In this document: piece after piece, positions 10,651 through 19,079 of the stretch | Position numbering within the stretch: the first letter of the stretch is position 1 | Layout of the letters: the number at the start of each line of letters is the position of its first letter | Assembly: GCA_028565635.1 (NCBI GenBank) | Contig: JAOXYB010099937.1 | Coordinates: 2,461 to 21,539 of the forward strand | DNA: 19,079 bases | Reading direction: 5' to 3' | DNA from: Phoronis ovalis | Lineage: Eukaryota; Phoronida; Phoronidae | The notes under the pieces: generated by a model | What the model saw: only the letters and a program-made list of their open reading frames with translations | Told to the model about the DNA's origin: nothing | Database searches by the model: none | Made by a program: the position numbers and the translations under genes

Positions 10651-10941
10651 AAACGTGGAGGTTGAAAAAGCAGCCTGTGGAGTAGCACATATACAGTTAC
10701 TGAATTGCAGTACCCCGGCTCATTGAGCGACACATACCTATAACCATTTTGGATGTCCGTACGCCCCCAGGGTTTACACTCGAACGGTGCAATATCATAT
10801 GTTGATATTTCTTTCCTTGAAATGTAGTTTTCTAGTATAAGAATATCGCAATTCTGAATTGAAAGTCCTAACAGTGCAGCAGTCATAACAGTTCGGACTA
10901 AACAGAAGTGACCTTCATTCAACGTTACCTTTCTAGGAATA

Positions 10942-13900
10942 ATGTCTATGGCTAATAGAGAAGAACATAGTTCTAACATACAAAAAACGACCTTTAATAT
11001 TCTTCATGCAGCTACACAATCCACAGGTGCTGCTTCCCAACCATCACAGGTAAATTAAAGAATTGCTACCAGAAGTCTCCTTTGCCAGATAGCACGGCAA
11101 CCTAGTTCCCATGCATGGGAAATGCTTTACCTGGCCTTATATTCACTTTTTACTCTTTTGAAACACAGTGCACAAGCATCATCAGGGTCTGAGACTTGCA
11201 TAGTTATAAATCTCGGACAGGATGAAGGATGTTTTGCTAACTGGACAAGTTTGTATGCTTGTTTGCTCTCAAGATTTTACTTGTCATATTTATGTGTGGT
11301 TAATATTTCTTAATATATCACTATCCTAGTTTGCTCAATTTGTTGACAGCATCTTAAATTCCGGCTAATTTATACTGACTGCGCACAAAGTTCAACTTTC
11401 AAGAATTTTCAGAAGTGCTTGATACCATGTGAAATACAAATATATAACTTAAACTGCTATGTACTCTTTTTGACGTTGATGAATTATGTATGTCAAATGA
11501 AATCTCCTGGGTGTGTTGCATTTGTAAAATGATAGTTTGATGCACCTAGTGTAATTTAATATTTTTAATAATGTTTCTTTTTCATTTAAGGTATTATCAA
11601 ATGTGCCAACGTATCCAAGCACCCAGCAATCAAATATGACAACATCTACACCAGTACTGCATGTGCCTGCACCAATTAGTGGGGACACGACATATGTTTT
11701 AAACCCTGTTGATTCCAATGGACAAGCCTTCACCCTCGTAGATCTGAGAGATGGGCATACACCTGCTCAGCTGCAAGAAGGTGTGCCAACATTTTTGCAG
11801 TTATCTTCTTAATTTTTTTGTTTGATGATTATAATTTTTTATATGTCGTGCACTCTGTTTATTTTACCTATAGTATGTATTTAGTTACTTTGCTTAAAGG
11901 GGATTTTTTTGTACAATATTTCTATGCATGTAGCGAAGAAGTTGTATTTTGACATAACAACGTATATATGGAAAACTGCAAGTTTATAGCAAAATAAATT
12001 GGGTACATATTAATGTATCTACACAGTCCTGAAAATGCCAGGTCACTGTTTTTTTTCACTGACCTACTTTATTGGTTTTTGTGTCGGTATCAGTGTAAGA
12101 TGACGAATAGGTAGTGCAGAGGGAGCTACTGTTGTATGCATGTTTATCTGTTAATCCCATTATTATTAATAAAAATTCACAAAACTGGGGTTAATAGAAA
12201 TTAAGATCTGATAATATTTGGTTAAGGACAATCAAATGCAGGTGCGATCCTATTTATATTTTATTCTTTATTTATTTAAATTCTATCATTATTTATTCAA
12301 AATTCTGCCAAAACAGCAACACTTAACAGTACATGTATGAAGTAATATTCCTTATATGACTGTTTAAAGTGACATATCGCAGTACCCATCGCCTTTAGAT
12401 TATGGCATGTTGAATGCTAGGATCGCTGAGCTAAACATCCTCATGCAGCCATGACTTTCCGGGAAACATGAGCAACCGAGAAATGTTACCTTACTTTGTG
12501 AATCAAATGAGCGTGATGAGGTACAAGGGATATTCACACCTGTTTGTAGCTTTATAGGATGTTATTTCAAAAAAATTGACTAGTTAATTTCCTTGCAATG
12601 AGAACAGTATCTCATTAACTCTTATATACAGAATTTTATAATCACTGCCTCTGAATTATGTTCCTGGACCTGTTGTTCACAGGTGTGAATTCCCTTAGTG
12701 GGTGCCTCATCACACTGATGATTCAAGAAATAGGTGAACAGTTATCGGATGCTTATGTTTCCTCGACTATAATAAAAATTAGTCTAAAATGTGCTTGCGC
12801 TTCACACTTTCAAGGTATTTCTTGCATAAAGTGCTAATTTTATAAAAAATTAAAGTGATTATGTAGTGCTTTAACTATTTAACACTATGACCATATCAAA
12901 TCTATTGGACATTATAACCACATCAAATAATACAGCAGTACTGGTGGATAATGCTTACAACCATTGATATTTTGGAGGTGTGTGTATCTCGGGTAGCCAT
13001 TTCTTACAACCACCTGTTTAATAGTTTGTTTGTTTTGTCAATTTTTAACAAAAAGGAGCTAAAATAGACTTAAAAGTTTTTTAACTGTCAACTGATTAAA
13101 TAATAACAATATTTTTAAAATAAAAGATATTGAACTAGATGGTTAGTTATCCCTACAAAAGATATAGTTTAGTGACTTTACATCAATCTTTTTAATTCTT
13201 GTAAAAAAATTCTATTTAGAAATTCAAAAAAGTATAGTTTTAGCTTAATGCTACTAAACTGCATACAGACTACTAGTTATTCCTAGCACCATAACGGCAA
13301 TTTTTCTGGGTCCGAATACAAACCCCATTCCAATACCAAATACCGCAATTTTTTCTTGATTTGACAGTTAACAATTTTTTCACAAAACTACACTGTTGGT
13401 ATAGTCCAGATATGCTTTAACATTTTGAAATTAAGGCCCACAAGCCCCAAATCAATGTTATGGCAAAAAAAAATCTTGGAAGTGTTTACAATGTGATGTG
13501 CGTCACAAAATAAAGTGGAACGAACTGTAATGCATGTCATTAACTTATTATTTGTAGGAATTCAATTCATCAACTTTAATCAGACTGTTGAACAAGAAGC
13601 CAGTAATCCTGTGGCAATTGTAAGTACTTGATAAGGCTGTTCCACTTTTAGTTGTACGACGGGGGAGGAAGCAACTTCAATAAAAGAAATATGGATGGTA
13701 GATTTCAAATCCATTCATGTATCGTGGATTAATTATTGTGGGGTCTTCTAAAAAGTATCCTCCCAAGTACAACTAAAAGCCCCCTCTTGCATATTTCCCA
13801 TATATGAATCTCCAGCTTCCTCCAAGCGGGTACTTTGTTCATGTGGAACTCAAGATTGACTGGTTTGAAATGGGGAATTGGGGTTAGCCCAGAGGGAACT

Positions 13901-15309
13901 CTGGGTATTGCTTGGTACATAGCCATTCAACCCTTTTTTGCATGGAGTGATCCTAAGGCTTACGTGAAGCCTACAAAACGTTGACTTGACATCTGTGATT
14001 GAATAGTAAGAAATCTGCAGAGTTTCTAGCATCAAATCGAAAAAATATTGAGTCAAGCTTATATAGATACACTGACTTTATAATATATTTTTATTCATTG
14101 GCAGATGTCGGACTCTGGTGACGAACCTCTATATGTTAATGCCAAACAATATCATAGGATCTTGAAAAGACGTGAGGCTAGAGCAAAGATGGAAGCTAGT
14201 GGAAAAATCAGTAAATACAGAGCTGTAAGTTGTTAAACATAAATTTAAATGTTCTTATTTTTTTAATTAATTTAATCTTAACTGTGTACCCATGAGGAAA
14301 CCTGATGGTATACAGGACTGGCCAGATAAAGTGGAGGGAATTATGTGATGTGATGCGGCTTGAAGGAATATTTTCAGTTTTCTTGTAACATGATACACCC
14401 CATAATACATTAACACTATCTACTGTTTTTCAGAATTTAATTTTTTTCAACTATGCAATTGTAAAAGCTAATTATTTTTATTAAAATGAAAGTAAAATAA
14501 ATATTAGGCATCTTTAGCTTAGGATTATAGGCATCTTTAGCTTAGGATTATCCCTTTGAAATTTCTACCTGGGAACCTGCCTTTTTATCTCTCTCGGCCA
14601 CTAATTCAAAATGTTCTTTCTCCCACAAATAGATTAACTGACCTTTACAAACTTGACCACTTCTGATAACTAAAATTTTATATAACGTCTTAACCTCATA
14701 ATTATAATTATTTTCTGGTCCCCCAGTGTTGCAGTCTTTTGTGTATTAGCTTGAAAAAAAATAAGAATTAACATGTTAACAATATATCATCAGGTAAAAG
14801 CTAGGTATATCTTGATAATGTAACATTTTAGATATGTGATGGAAGCGTAATTCAGTGTATTACAATGCGGTTATGTACAGCTAGCTAAAAACCGTGTTAA
14901 AACAGTTGTAAAACTTTAATGAAGAAGCAGCTTCATAGTTATCTGTTGCGTTTAATACTGGATATCATAGACTGCAGCATCGTATCTTCATCCAACGATT
15001 TGACAGTTTTATTTCCTACAGTTGATTTTATTTTTTGGCTATTTTCAGAAATATTTATATGAATCTAGGCACAAGCATGCTTTAAAGAGGCAGCGTGGAG
15101 AGGGTGGAAAGTATCAAAAAACATTATCAAAGAATGCCTTAAATGGTGACGGAAAACATGGCGAGGGTGGAAAATATCAAAGAACTCTATCAAGTAGCAC
15201 CTTAAAAACTGATGAAAATACTCCGAACTATCAAATTAATGTTGTGAACAGTAACAATGTTGGTATAACGATGACAGCGGAGGAAGTCTTGCGAAGTTTG
15301 AGTGCTTAG
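10942..15309 (+). CDS. NFYA: Nuclear transcription factor Y subunit alpha (NF-YA/CBF-B), complete, five coding exons
   Basis: Exons 10942-11049, 11591-11780, 13558-13619, 14105-14224 and 15049-15309 give 741 nt and 246 residues, with TAG as stop. NF-YA joins the NF-YB/NF-YC histone-fold dimer and reads CCAAT. Residues 1-120 form a Ser/Thr/Gln-rich, presumably activating region; TTYVLNPVDSNGQAFTLV (about 69-86) resembles the conserved YQPVNADGT segment. The A1 subunit-binding helix is DEPLYVNAKQYHRILKRR and onward (126-155). The A2 DNA-recognition helix is KYLYESRHKHALKRQRG (161-177). R167, H170 and R174 match the base-contacting R274, H277 and R281 of human NF-YA. The start is the first ATG after an in-frame TGA at 10909. 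The protein is shorter than the human one (318-347). Oddities: the linker between A1 and A2 is SKYRA rather than PKERR, and the tip motif is GEGGKY, duplicated at 198-203. Confidence 0.94.
11781..11998 (+). other. Possible read-through extension and poly(A) signal after NF-YA exon 2
   Basis: The exon 2 donor is weak (AAG then GTGTGC). If it is not used, the frame continues ten codons (GVPTFLQLSS) and stops at TAA 11810-11812. AATAAA follows at 11993-11998. This would give a protein of about 110 residues without the CBF-B domain. Confidence 0.35.
13645..13779. repeat. Inverted-repeat element in NF-YA intron 3 (MITE-like)
   Basis: CTTTTAGTTGTAC (13645-13657) and GTACAACTAAAAG (13767-13779) are exact reverse complements. 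A second GGGAGG/CCTCCC pair lies just inside, making imperfect arms of about 24 nt around an 85-nt interior. AATCCA and TGGATT inside form a further small stem. No target-site duplication was seen, so mobility is not shown. Confidence 0.55.
14105..14224 (+). other. NFYA: NF-YA exon 4, subunit-interaction half of the CBF-B domain
   Basis: Forty codons in phase 0 at both ends, bounded by TTGGCAG and GTAAGT. The A1 helix is nearly identical to the human sequence from EPLYVNAKQYH to the RAK..A.GKI end. Substitutions are E144 for Q, M149 for L and S152 for E. The intron after it separates the A1 and A2 halves. Confidence 0.93.
14506..14551 (+). repeat. Perfect 23-bp tandem duplication
   Basis: Two adjacent identical 23-bp copies beginning AGGCATCTTTAGCTTAGG, 14506-14528 and 14529-14551, in NF-YA intron 4. 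They lie well away from either splice site. Confidence 0.95.
15049..15309 (+). other. NFYA: NF-YA exon 5, DNA-recognition half plus duplicated tail
   Basis: The acceptor is GCTATTTTCAG. It encodes residues 161-246. After the A2 helix come two 21-residue units, 176-196 and 197-217, each with GEGGKYQ(K/R)TLS. The C-terminal 29 residues end in TAEEVLRSLSA. This last part has no recognisable counterpart beyond being short and polar like the human tail. Confidence 0.92.
15094..15219 (+). repeat. 63-bp in-frame tandem duplication in the NF-YA tail
   Basis: Units 15094-15156 and 15157-15219 encode RGEGGKYQKTLSKNALNGDGK and HGEGGKYQRTLSSSTLKTDEN without reading past each other, both 21 codons. The first eleven or so codons of each are closest and the rest has drifted, so the duplication is not recent. 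Confidence 0.85.
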
Positions 15310-16984
15310 ACACAATGCGAGAAGATCAGATTTTGTAATGAATTCATTGGTTACTTATAAGTCTGTACATAATTCAACTACTTGTGACATGTTATGGGAA
15401 TGTTGTGACAGTAAATATACAGCACGAATGTCACAACACAATGAAGGACAAAGCTTTTCAGTATATTATTAATTATAGAGTTAATATAAGGTGAGCACCC
15501 TAGTATTGATTGACAGGCTATTTAATTTTCCCGATCAATGTGCATGTTCACGACAACAATGATAATGCCACAGTTCATGAAGGCCAGAACAAGTACCTAC
15601 CTGCGTAGTACTGCAAAGACTCGGTTTATGACATTTTCAATTTTAAAATATAAGTAAAAATTGAATGTCACTATTAAATGCTTTACTAATTTTTCATAAT
15701 ATTGTGTTGTTTTTTTTTGTACTAATACATAAGTGACAAAGCATACATTTAACTTTAGGAAATATCCTCCAAAACACAAAATTAGAACTGCACTTGGCAT
15801 AGCACAAACCTATGGCAAGTCATTGTTCGGATAGTATCTGGATCTCTCTGAGTGAATAGTACCTGGAACCGGATGAACCGCAAACTTCAGTTTGGTTCCA
15901 TCTGTCTTCCTACTTTAAGTTGGAGGACATGAATTCATCACTAAACTTTGTACCTTCCTTTGATAGTATCCATGTTGACTTTCCGGTATAAGTACACTTT
16001 TATAGATGGCTTCTTTGGTACAATGCTGTAGTTTGAGATCTGCTATGACGATGTTATTGGAGATTCTAAGTTAGATATATATCTTTACTATCAGGTTAGA
16101 AACTTTGTTTGTTTGGCTAGTAGGTTTGATTGCGATTTGTATAAAGCAATGTTGTTCACATTTATTTTTTATTAGCTATTGGTTTACGCTATGTGTGGAT
16201 CGGATCTGACACTGTCGTTTTTCCATTCATTGTTCAGTTGGTTGAAAGTCACCTCCTCATGTTATTTGTGAAGATAGTTTTTTTTGTGTCTTGTAATGTT
16301 CAGAGTTACCTGTATGAGGGAAGTTAACACTTTTATATCATTTTGGGATTCAAAGGTGGATTTTTGTTAAGAAGACCATTGGTGGACGGGTATTATAAGC
16401 TAGATGGTATTTTAGAATAACGTTGAAAAGTGAGGCAAAACTTCAATATTTTTTGCAGCTATCAAGGTGCCCGTATCTCTGACATGTAGAGATCATATTA
16501 AATGAGGTAAACAGAGGCCACAGTACTGGTCATTGGTGATTTTAACTTTGGTCACTTGAAATATGGCCAACAGGCAGTCATGTTTATTTCTGACGAAGTA
16601 TTTCTATGGCCAGGAAAATGAAGTGCTGCCTGGACGATTTAAAGGTGGCACAAAACCACTCATACCAGCGGCCCTATACGATGGCTTACACAAACTAGTA
16701 TGGATGGTATGATAACAAGGCATCAAAAAAAGGTTCGGTGGCTGAATGAAGTAATAACTTATAGCAGGACATATAAGTGTAAGGAAATTATTTATGATAC
16801 TTTTTTTTCTGGTCACTTGAAATTAAAACATTATCTAAAATATAGTACAACACAAATGAGAGCGTGGTACTATTTCCACCCTGGTAAAGTTGTCATAATT
16901 TTGCCTGAACTAATTGAATAAAAAAAACATAGGTTACTGGCTTACTTTTTGAGTTTTTCTAACCGTTATTTTACGTTACTTTCC
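15310..16984 (+). other. Downstream of NF-YA: 3'UTR and unassigned sequence
   Basis: ATTAAA at 15673-15678 is the nearest poly(A)-like signal after the NF-YA stop; AATAAA at 16917-16922 is the first canonical one. No homologous gene was recognised. Two short unrecognised frames near 16563-16921 are listed separately. Confidence 0.5.
16563..16921 (+). other. Two unrecognised open stretches in different frames, possible broken gene or repeat remnant
   Basis: ATG at 16563 (context AAATATGG) opens 49 codons ending at TGA 16710-16712, with segments such as KYFYGQENEVLPGRFKGG and PLIPAALYDGLHKLVWM. An overlapping frame, 16700-16921, gives 73 codons with KKVRWLNEVITY and RAWYYFHPGKVVIILPELIE. Their composition looks protein-like and they could be one reading frame broken by an indel near 16705. 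A GT at 16707 could also act as a donor for the first. I recognise neither; chance is a real alternative. Confidence 0.2.
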
Positions 16985-17175
16985 AGGGGGTCCGACTCAA
17001 ATATATTCAATGGTTGGTACGCACGTGCGTGGACAGAACTGGTATAGAGGGTGATTTTTAAGAACAAGCACGTTAATTAACGCGCGTTATGCATTTAGGG
17101 TTGCATTTTTGGATAAAATATACAAAAGGGTACCCTATTTGATTACCTATACCGTTTAGGGTATCGAAATCGATC
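16985..17175 (+). repeat. CpG-bearing dispersed repeat, copy 1
   Basis: It begins CCAGGGGGTCCGACTCAA and contains GTGATTTTTAAGAAC and AACGCGCGTTATGCATTTAG. The same blocks in order are found in the copy at 18040. It includes the palindrome ACGCACGTGCGT at 17019-17030. The right end is not defined. Confidence 0.6.
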
Positions 17176-18039
17176 AAACCACAACCGCTATCTACTTAAC
17201 CAAACCGTCTCGAAAGTTAACTAAATTTAATTGCGATTGCCTTTTGCTTCCGGAAGTTCGAGTAAATTTCTCATAACTCCGTTTCCCGGACATTTCCCAT
17301 AAAAATTCTCAACGCATTTAAGGTATCTAAAATTTCTTCCAGTCAGTGAAAAGTGTTCAAAATTTAAAAATGGGAAGCGCATTTTTTTCAAAAACCCATT
17401 TACGAATATATTCGGACCGCCGATTTTGCTTTTAACTAGGATATATAAAACTCTAAGAGTTGGATAATTTATTGTTTTCCTGAGTTGACTATGCCTTCCA
17501 GTCACGTGACAATATACAATTTTATAATTTTACACTCAGCAGCAATTATCGTATTATTATAGTCGACTTTGTGTAGCACTAATCCAAAGTTTACGTGTTT
17601 TTCTCTGTCGCTACGGCTTCTAGTCATGAACTACAGAGACTGCAGATGTCTTTTATGAAATTTCGTTAGTTTCATGAGGAATAAAAATTGTTCAGAAAGA
17701 TGCAATGAAATGTCTAATAGCATCGCTGAGAGAAGAACGAAATGTCTATTTATGACTTCTTTGTTATTAAATGTTGTAAAAATAAAAACTTAATTATAGT
17801 TTTATATATCCTAGCCTCAATGTAATTGATTTGTTACAATTACGACAGCCGTAATTATATATTGCAAAGTTGGAATATTTCTAGTTTAGTAATTTAATAA
17901 AACAATCAAAATTCGTTTTTGTGATAAGCACCTTACATAAATAAGTTTACGATGTTATAAATGCATAACTTTGAAAATAATCAACAATTATTAATAAGTA
18001 ACTAAAGCCGTTTTGCTACTCAAGTTTCCTTCTGGCAAC
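17176..18039. other. Unassigned AT-rich sequence
   Basis: No supported gene. A 92-codon minus-strand frame (17505-17227) starts only at GTG, resembles nothing known and borders repeat sequence, so it was not called. GTCACGTGAC at 17501-17510 is a perfect palindromic E-box. Confidence 0.5.
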
Positions 18040-18225
18040 AGAATCCCGGGGGAGGCAGTCAATATGAAAGTGAGAACTCACGTTCCAACAAAATTTCGCG
18101 TGAAAGGTTATGTTTTTCGAACCGCCGGCGAGTGACGCGCGTTACACGTTTAGGTTTTTTTTCTCAAAGTCACTTCCAAAGGGGTGTATTTTTTTTGCAA
18201 AATTTCACATTGTTAAGGGCTATTT
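18040..18225 (+). repeat. CpG-rich dispersed repeat, copy 2
   Basis: It begins ATCCCGGGGGAGGCAGTCAA, then AACTCACGTTCCAAC, TTATGTTTTTCGAAC and GACGCGCGTTACACGTTTAG, aligning with copy 1 in the same orientation. CpG density is far above the surroundings. Confidence 0.6.
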
Positions 18226-19079
18226 TGTTTTATAGTCCTTGCAGTTGCAAAAAAATAAATCTCATTGCATTTTATTGTTCAAAATTAGTAAATAAAAAGG
18301 AAATGAACATTGTTCAAAACAAATCTTGATGATTTAAAACTGTGCGTGATTTAATGTTTATACGAAAAATTCAAGAACATTGATTCGATAAAAGAAAGTA
18401 TTATGATAATAGTCTGCTATCATAATTGTATCTCCAAAGAAATGTTGATTCAGTAGAAAAGCAATTTGTTTAGTATATCAAATGTGGCGGAACAGAATCG
18501 AGCACGCTTTATGAAAAGTTGTATTAATAAAACTAACTAAAAACAGCATTATTCGATTTTAAAATTGTATTATATAACAAAACAAAAATCATTGCATTCA
18601 CGAATTGGCATTAATTGCAGATAGCGCACAATATAATAATGAAGTTGTGTCAAAATACAAAGTAATAAAGGCAGAGACAGAACAAAGAAGAGAAGAAACA
18701 AACTACTCAATTATAAACTATATGATTGAAAAAACGCACCTTCTGATTGTATTGTAGCAAACATAAAATAACTGCGTAGAGATATACCACATGAATGACT
18801 GTGACCGAGACTCTTATCCCGGGTGGGTACTCAAGTTAGTTTTTGGTGGGGATGTGAGGCCCAGTTTAAAATTTTGGATTTGGATTATATACTTCTTACT
18901 GTATTTTTTTTTATTATTACCGTAAATATATTCAAACAATTGGGTTGCTACCCACTGCTTGCAGCAAAGAATTTGGTTTGTATTCATAAATAAATTTTGG
19001 AATTTAGTTTGTTTGTATCAGTCAGTTCGTATAAAAATGGATTGCTAAAATCAAACATTTTAAAATTTTGGATTGCTAC
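18226..19079. other. Unassigned AT-rich sequence at the right edge
   Basis: Apart from the repeat fragment at 18815-18880 nothing is recognised. GGATTGCTA occurs at about 19038 and again at the last bases, and TTTTAAAATTTTGG-like strings recur, suggesting a repeat continuing past the edge. Confidence 0.45.
18815..18880 (+). repeat. Third, partial copy of the CCCGGG-headed repeat
   Basis: TTATCCCGGGTGGGTACTCA and then GGTGGGGATGTGAGGCCCAG match the first 50 bp or so of the copy at 10380, after which similarity is lost in AT-rich sequence. Confidence 0.6.

Larger units (their letters stand above)
11050..15048 (+). other. NF-YA introns
   Basis: Introns between coding exons: 11050-11590, 11781-13557, 13620-14104 and 14225-15048. 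The longest, 11781-13557, is AT-rich and shows no gene. Intron 13620-14104 holds an inverted-repeat element and intron 14225-15048 a short tandem duplication, listed separately. A further intron 9916-10936 is likely if the 5' exon is real. Confidence 0.7.

Noticed and set aside
10590-10979. 129-codon minus-strand open frame, the longest in the window
   Set aside because: It overlaps NF-YA exon 1 and the dispersed repeat on the opposite strand, has no recognisable motif, and is plausible as chance.
15022-15048. Start of a separate gene at ATG 15022
   Set aside because: This is the end of an intron; the acceptor at 15048 joins the A2 helix in frame to the preceding NF-YA exon.
17227-17505. 92-codon minus-strand frame beside an E-box
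   Set aside because: It starts at GTG, not ATG; the sequence resembles no protein I know and borders a dispersed repeat.
1-19079. tRNA or rRNA genes, CRISPR arrays, operons, viral genes
   Set aside because: I looked for tRNA B-box and cloverleaf patterns, spaced direct repeats, and polymerase or capsid motifs and saw none.

Overview
The window is nuclear DNA from an animal. It is AT-rich, its genes are split by spliceosomal introns of roughly 200-1800 bp with GT-AG borders, and TAA, TGA and TAG all serve as ordinary stops. The proteins are of animal type: a REEP1-4-class ER protein, the Sm protein SmG, and the CCAAT-box subunit NF-YA. Dispersed repeats with a CCCGGG-like head and patchy CpG content would suit an early-branching animal such as a sponge or cnidarian, but that placement is only a guess. 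No prokaryotic, viral, CRISPR or plasmid feature is visible.

Layout. (1) 116-3642, plus strand: seven coding exons of a REEP gene whose 5' end lies beyond the left edge. A possible alternative or 3'UTR exon starts at 4853. (2) About 5000-8370: no recognisable gene, only AT-rich sequence between two convergent genes. (3) 9808-8578, minus strand: a complete four-exon gene for SmG, 76 residues, including a 23-nt microexon. (4) 9809-9915: a very compact CpG-rich stretch between SmG and the NF-YA transcription unit, probably a bidirectional promoter, with a 16-bp perfect palindrome. (5) 10942-15309, plus strand: a five-exon NF-YA gene, 246 residues, with the CBF-B domain split over the last two exons. 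An upstream ATG at 9865 probably belongs to a 5' exon. (6) 15310-19079: no confident gene; several dispersed repeat copies and unrecognised short reading frames.

All three gene models are closed by reading frame: exon phases add up exactly (795 nt for the visible REEP part, 231 nt for SmG, 741 nt for NF-YA). SmG and NF-YA stand head to head; REEP and SmG converge. The three proteins act in unrelated processes (ER membrane shaping, splicing, transcription), so nothing indicates a functional cluster.

The points most worth a second look are: NF-YA, whose minor-groove tip reads GGKY where the family has GGRF and is duplicated in tandem; a possible truncated NF-YA made by reading through a weak splice donor; an upstream start codon in NF-YA whose frame closes on the main ATG; a REEP exon whose 3' end, splice donor included, is tandemly duplicated in frame; and an inverted pair of dispersed repeats flanking the shared promoter. 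I did not find a wholly new multi-gene system.
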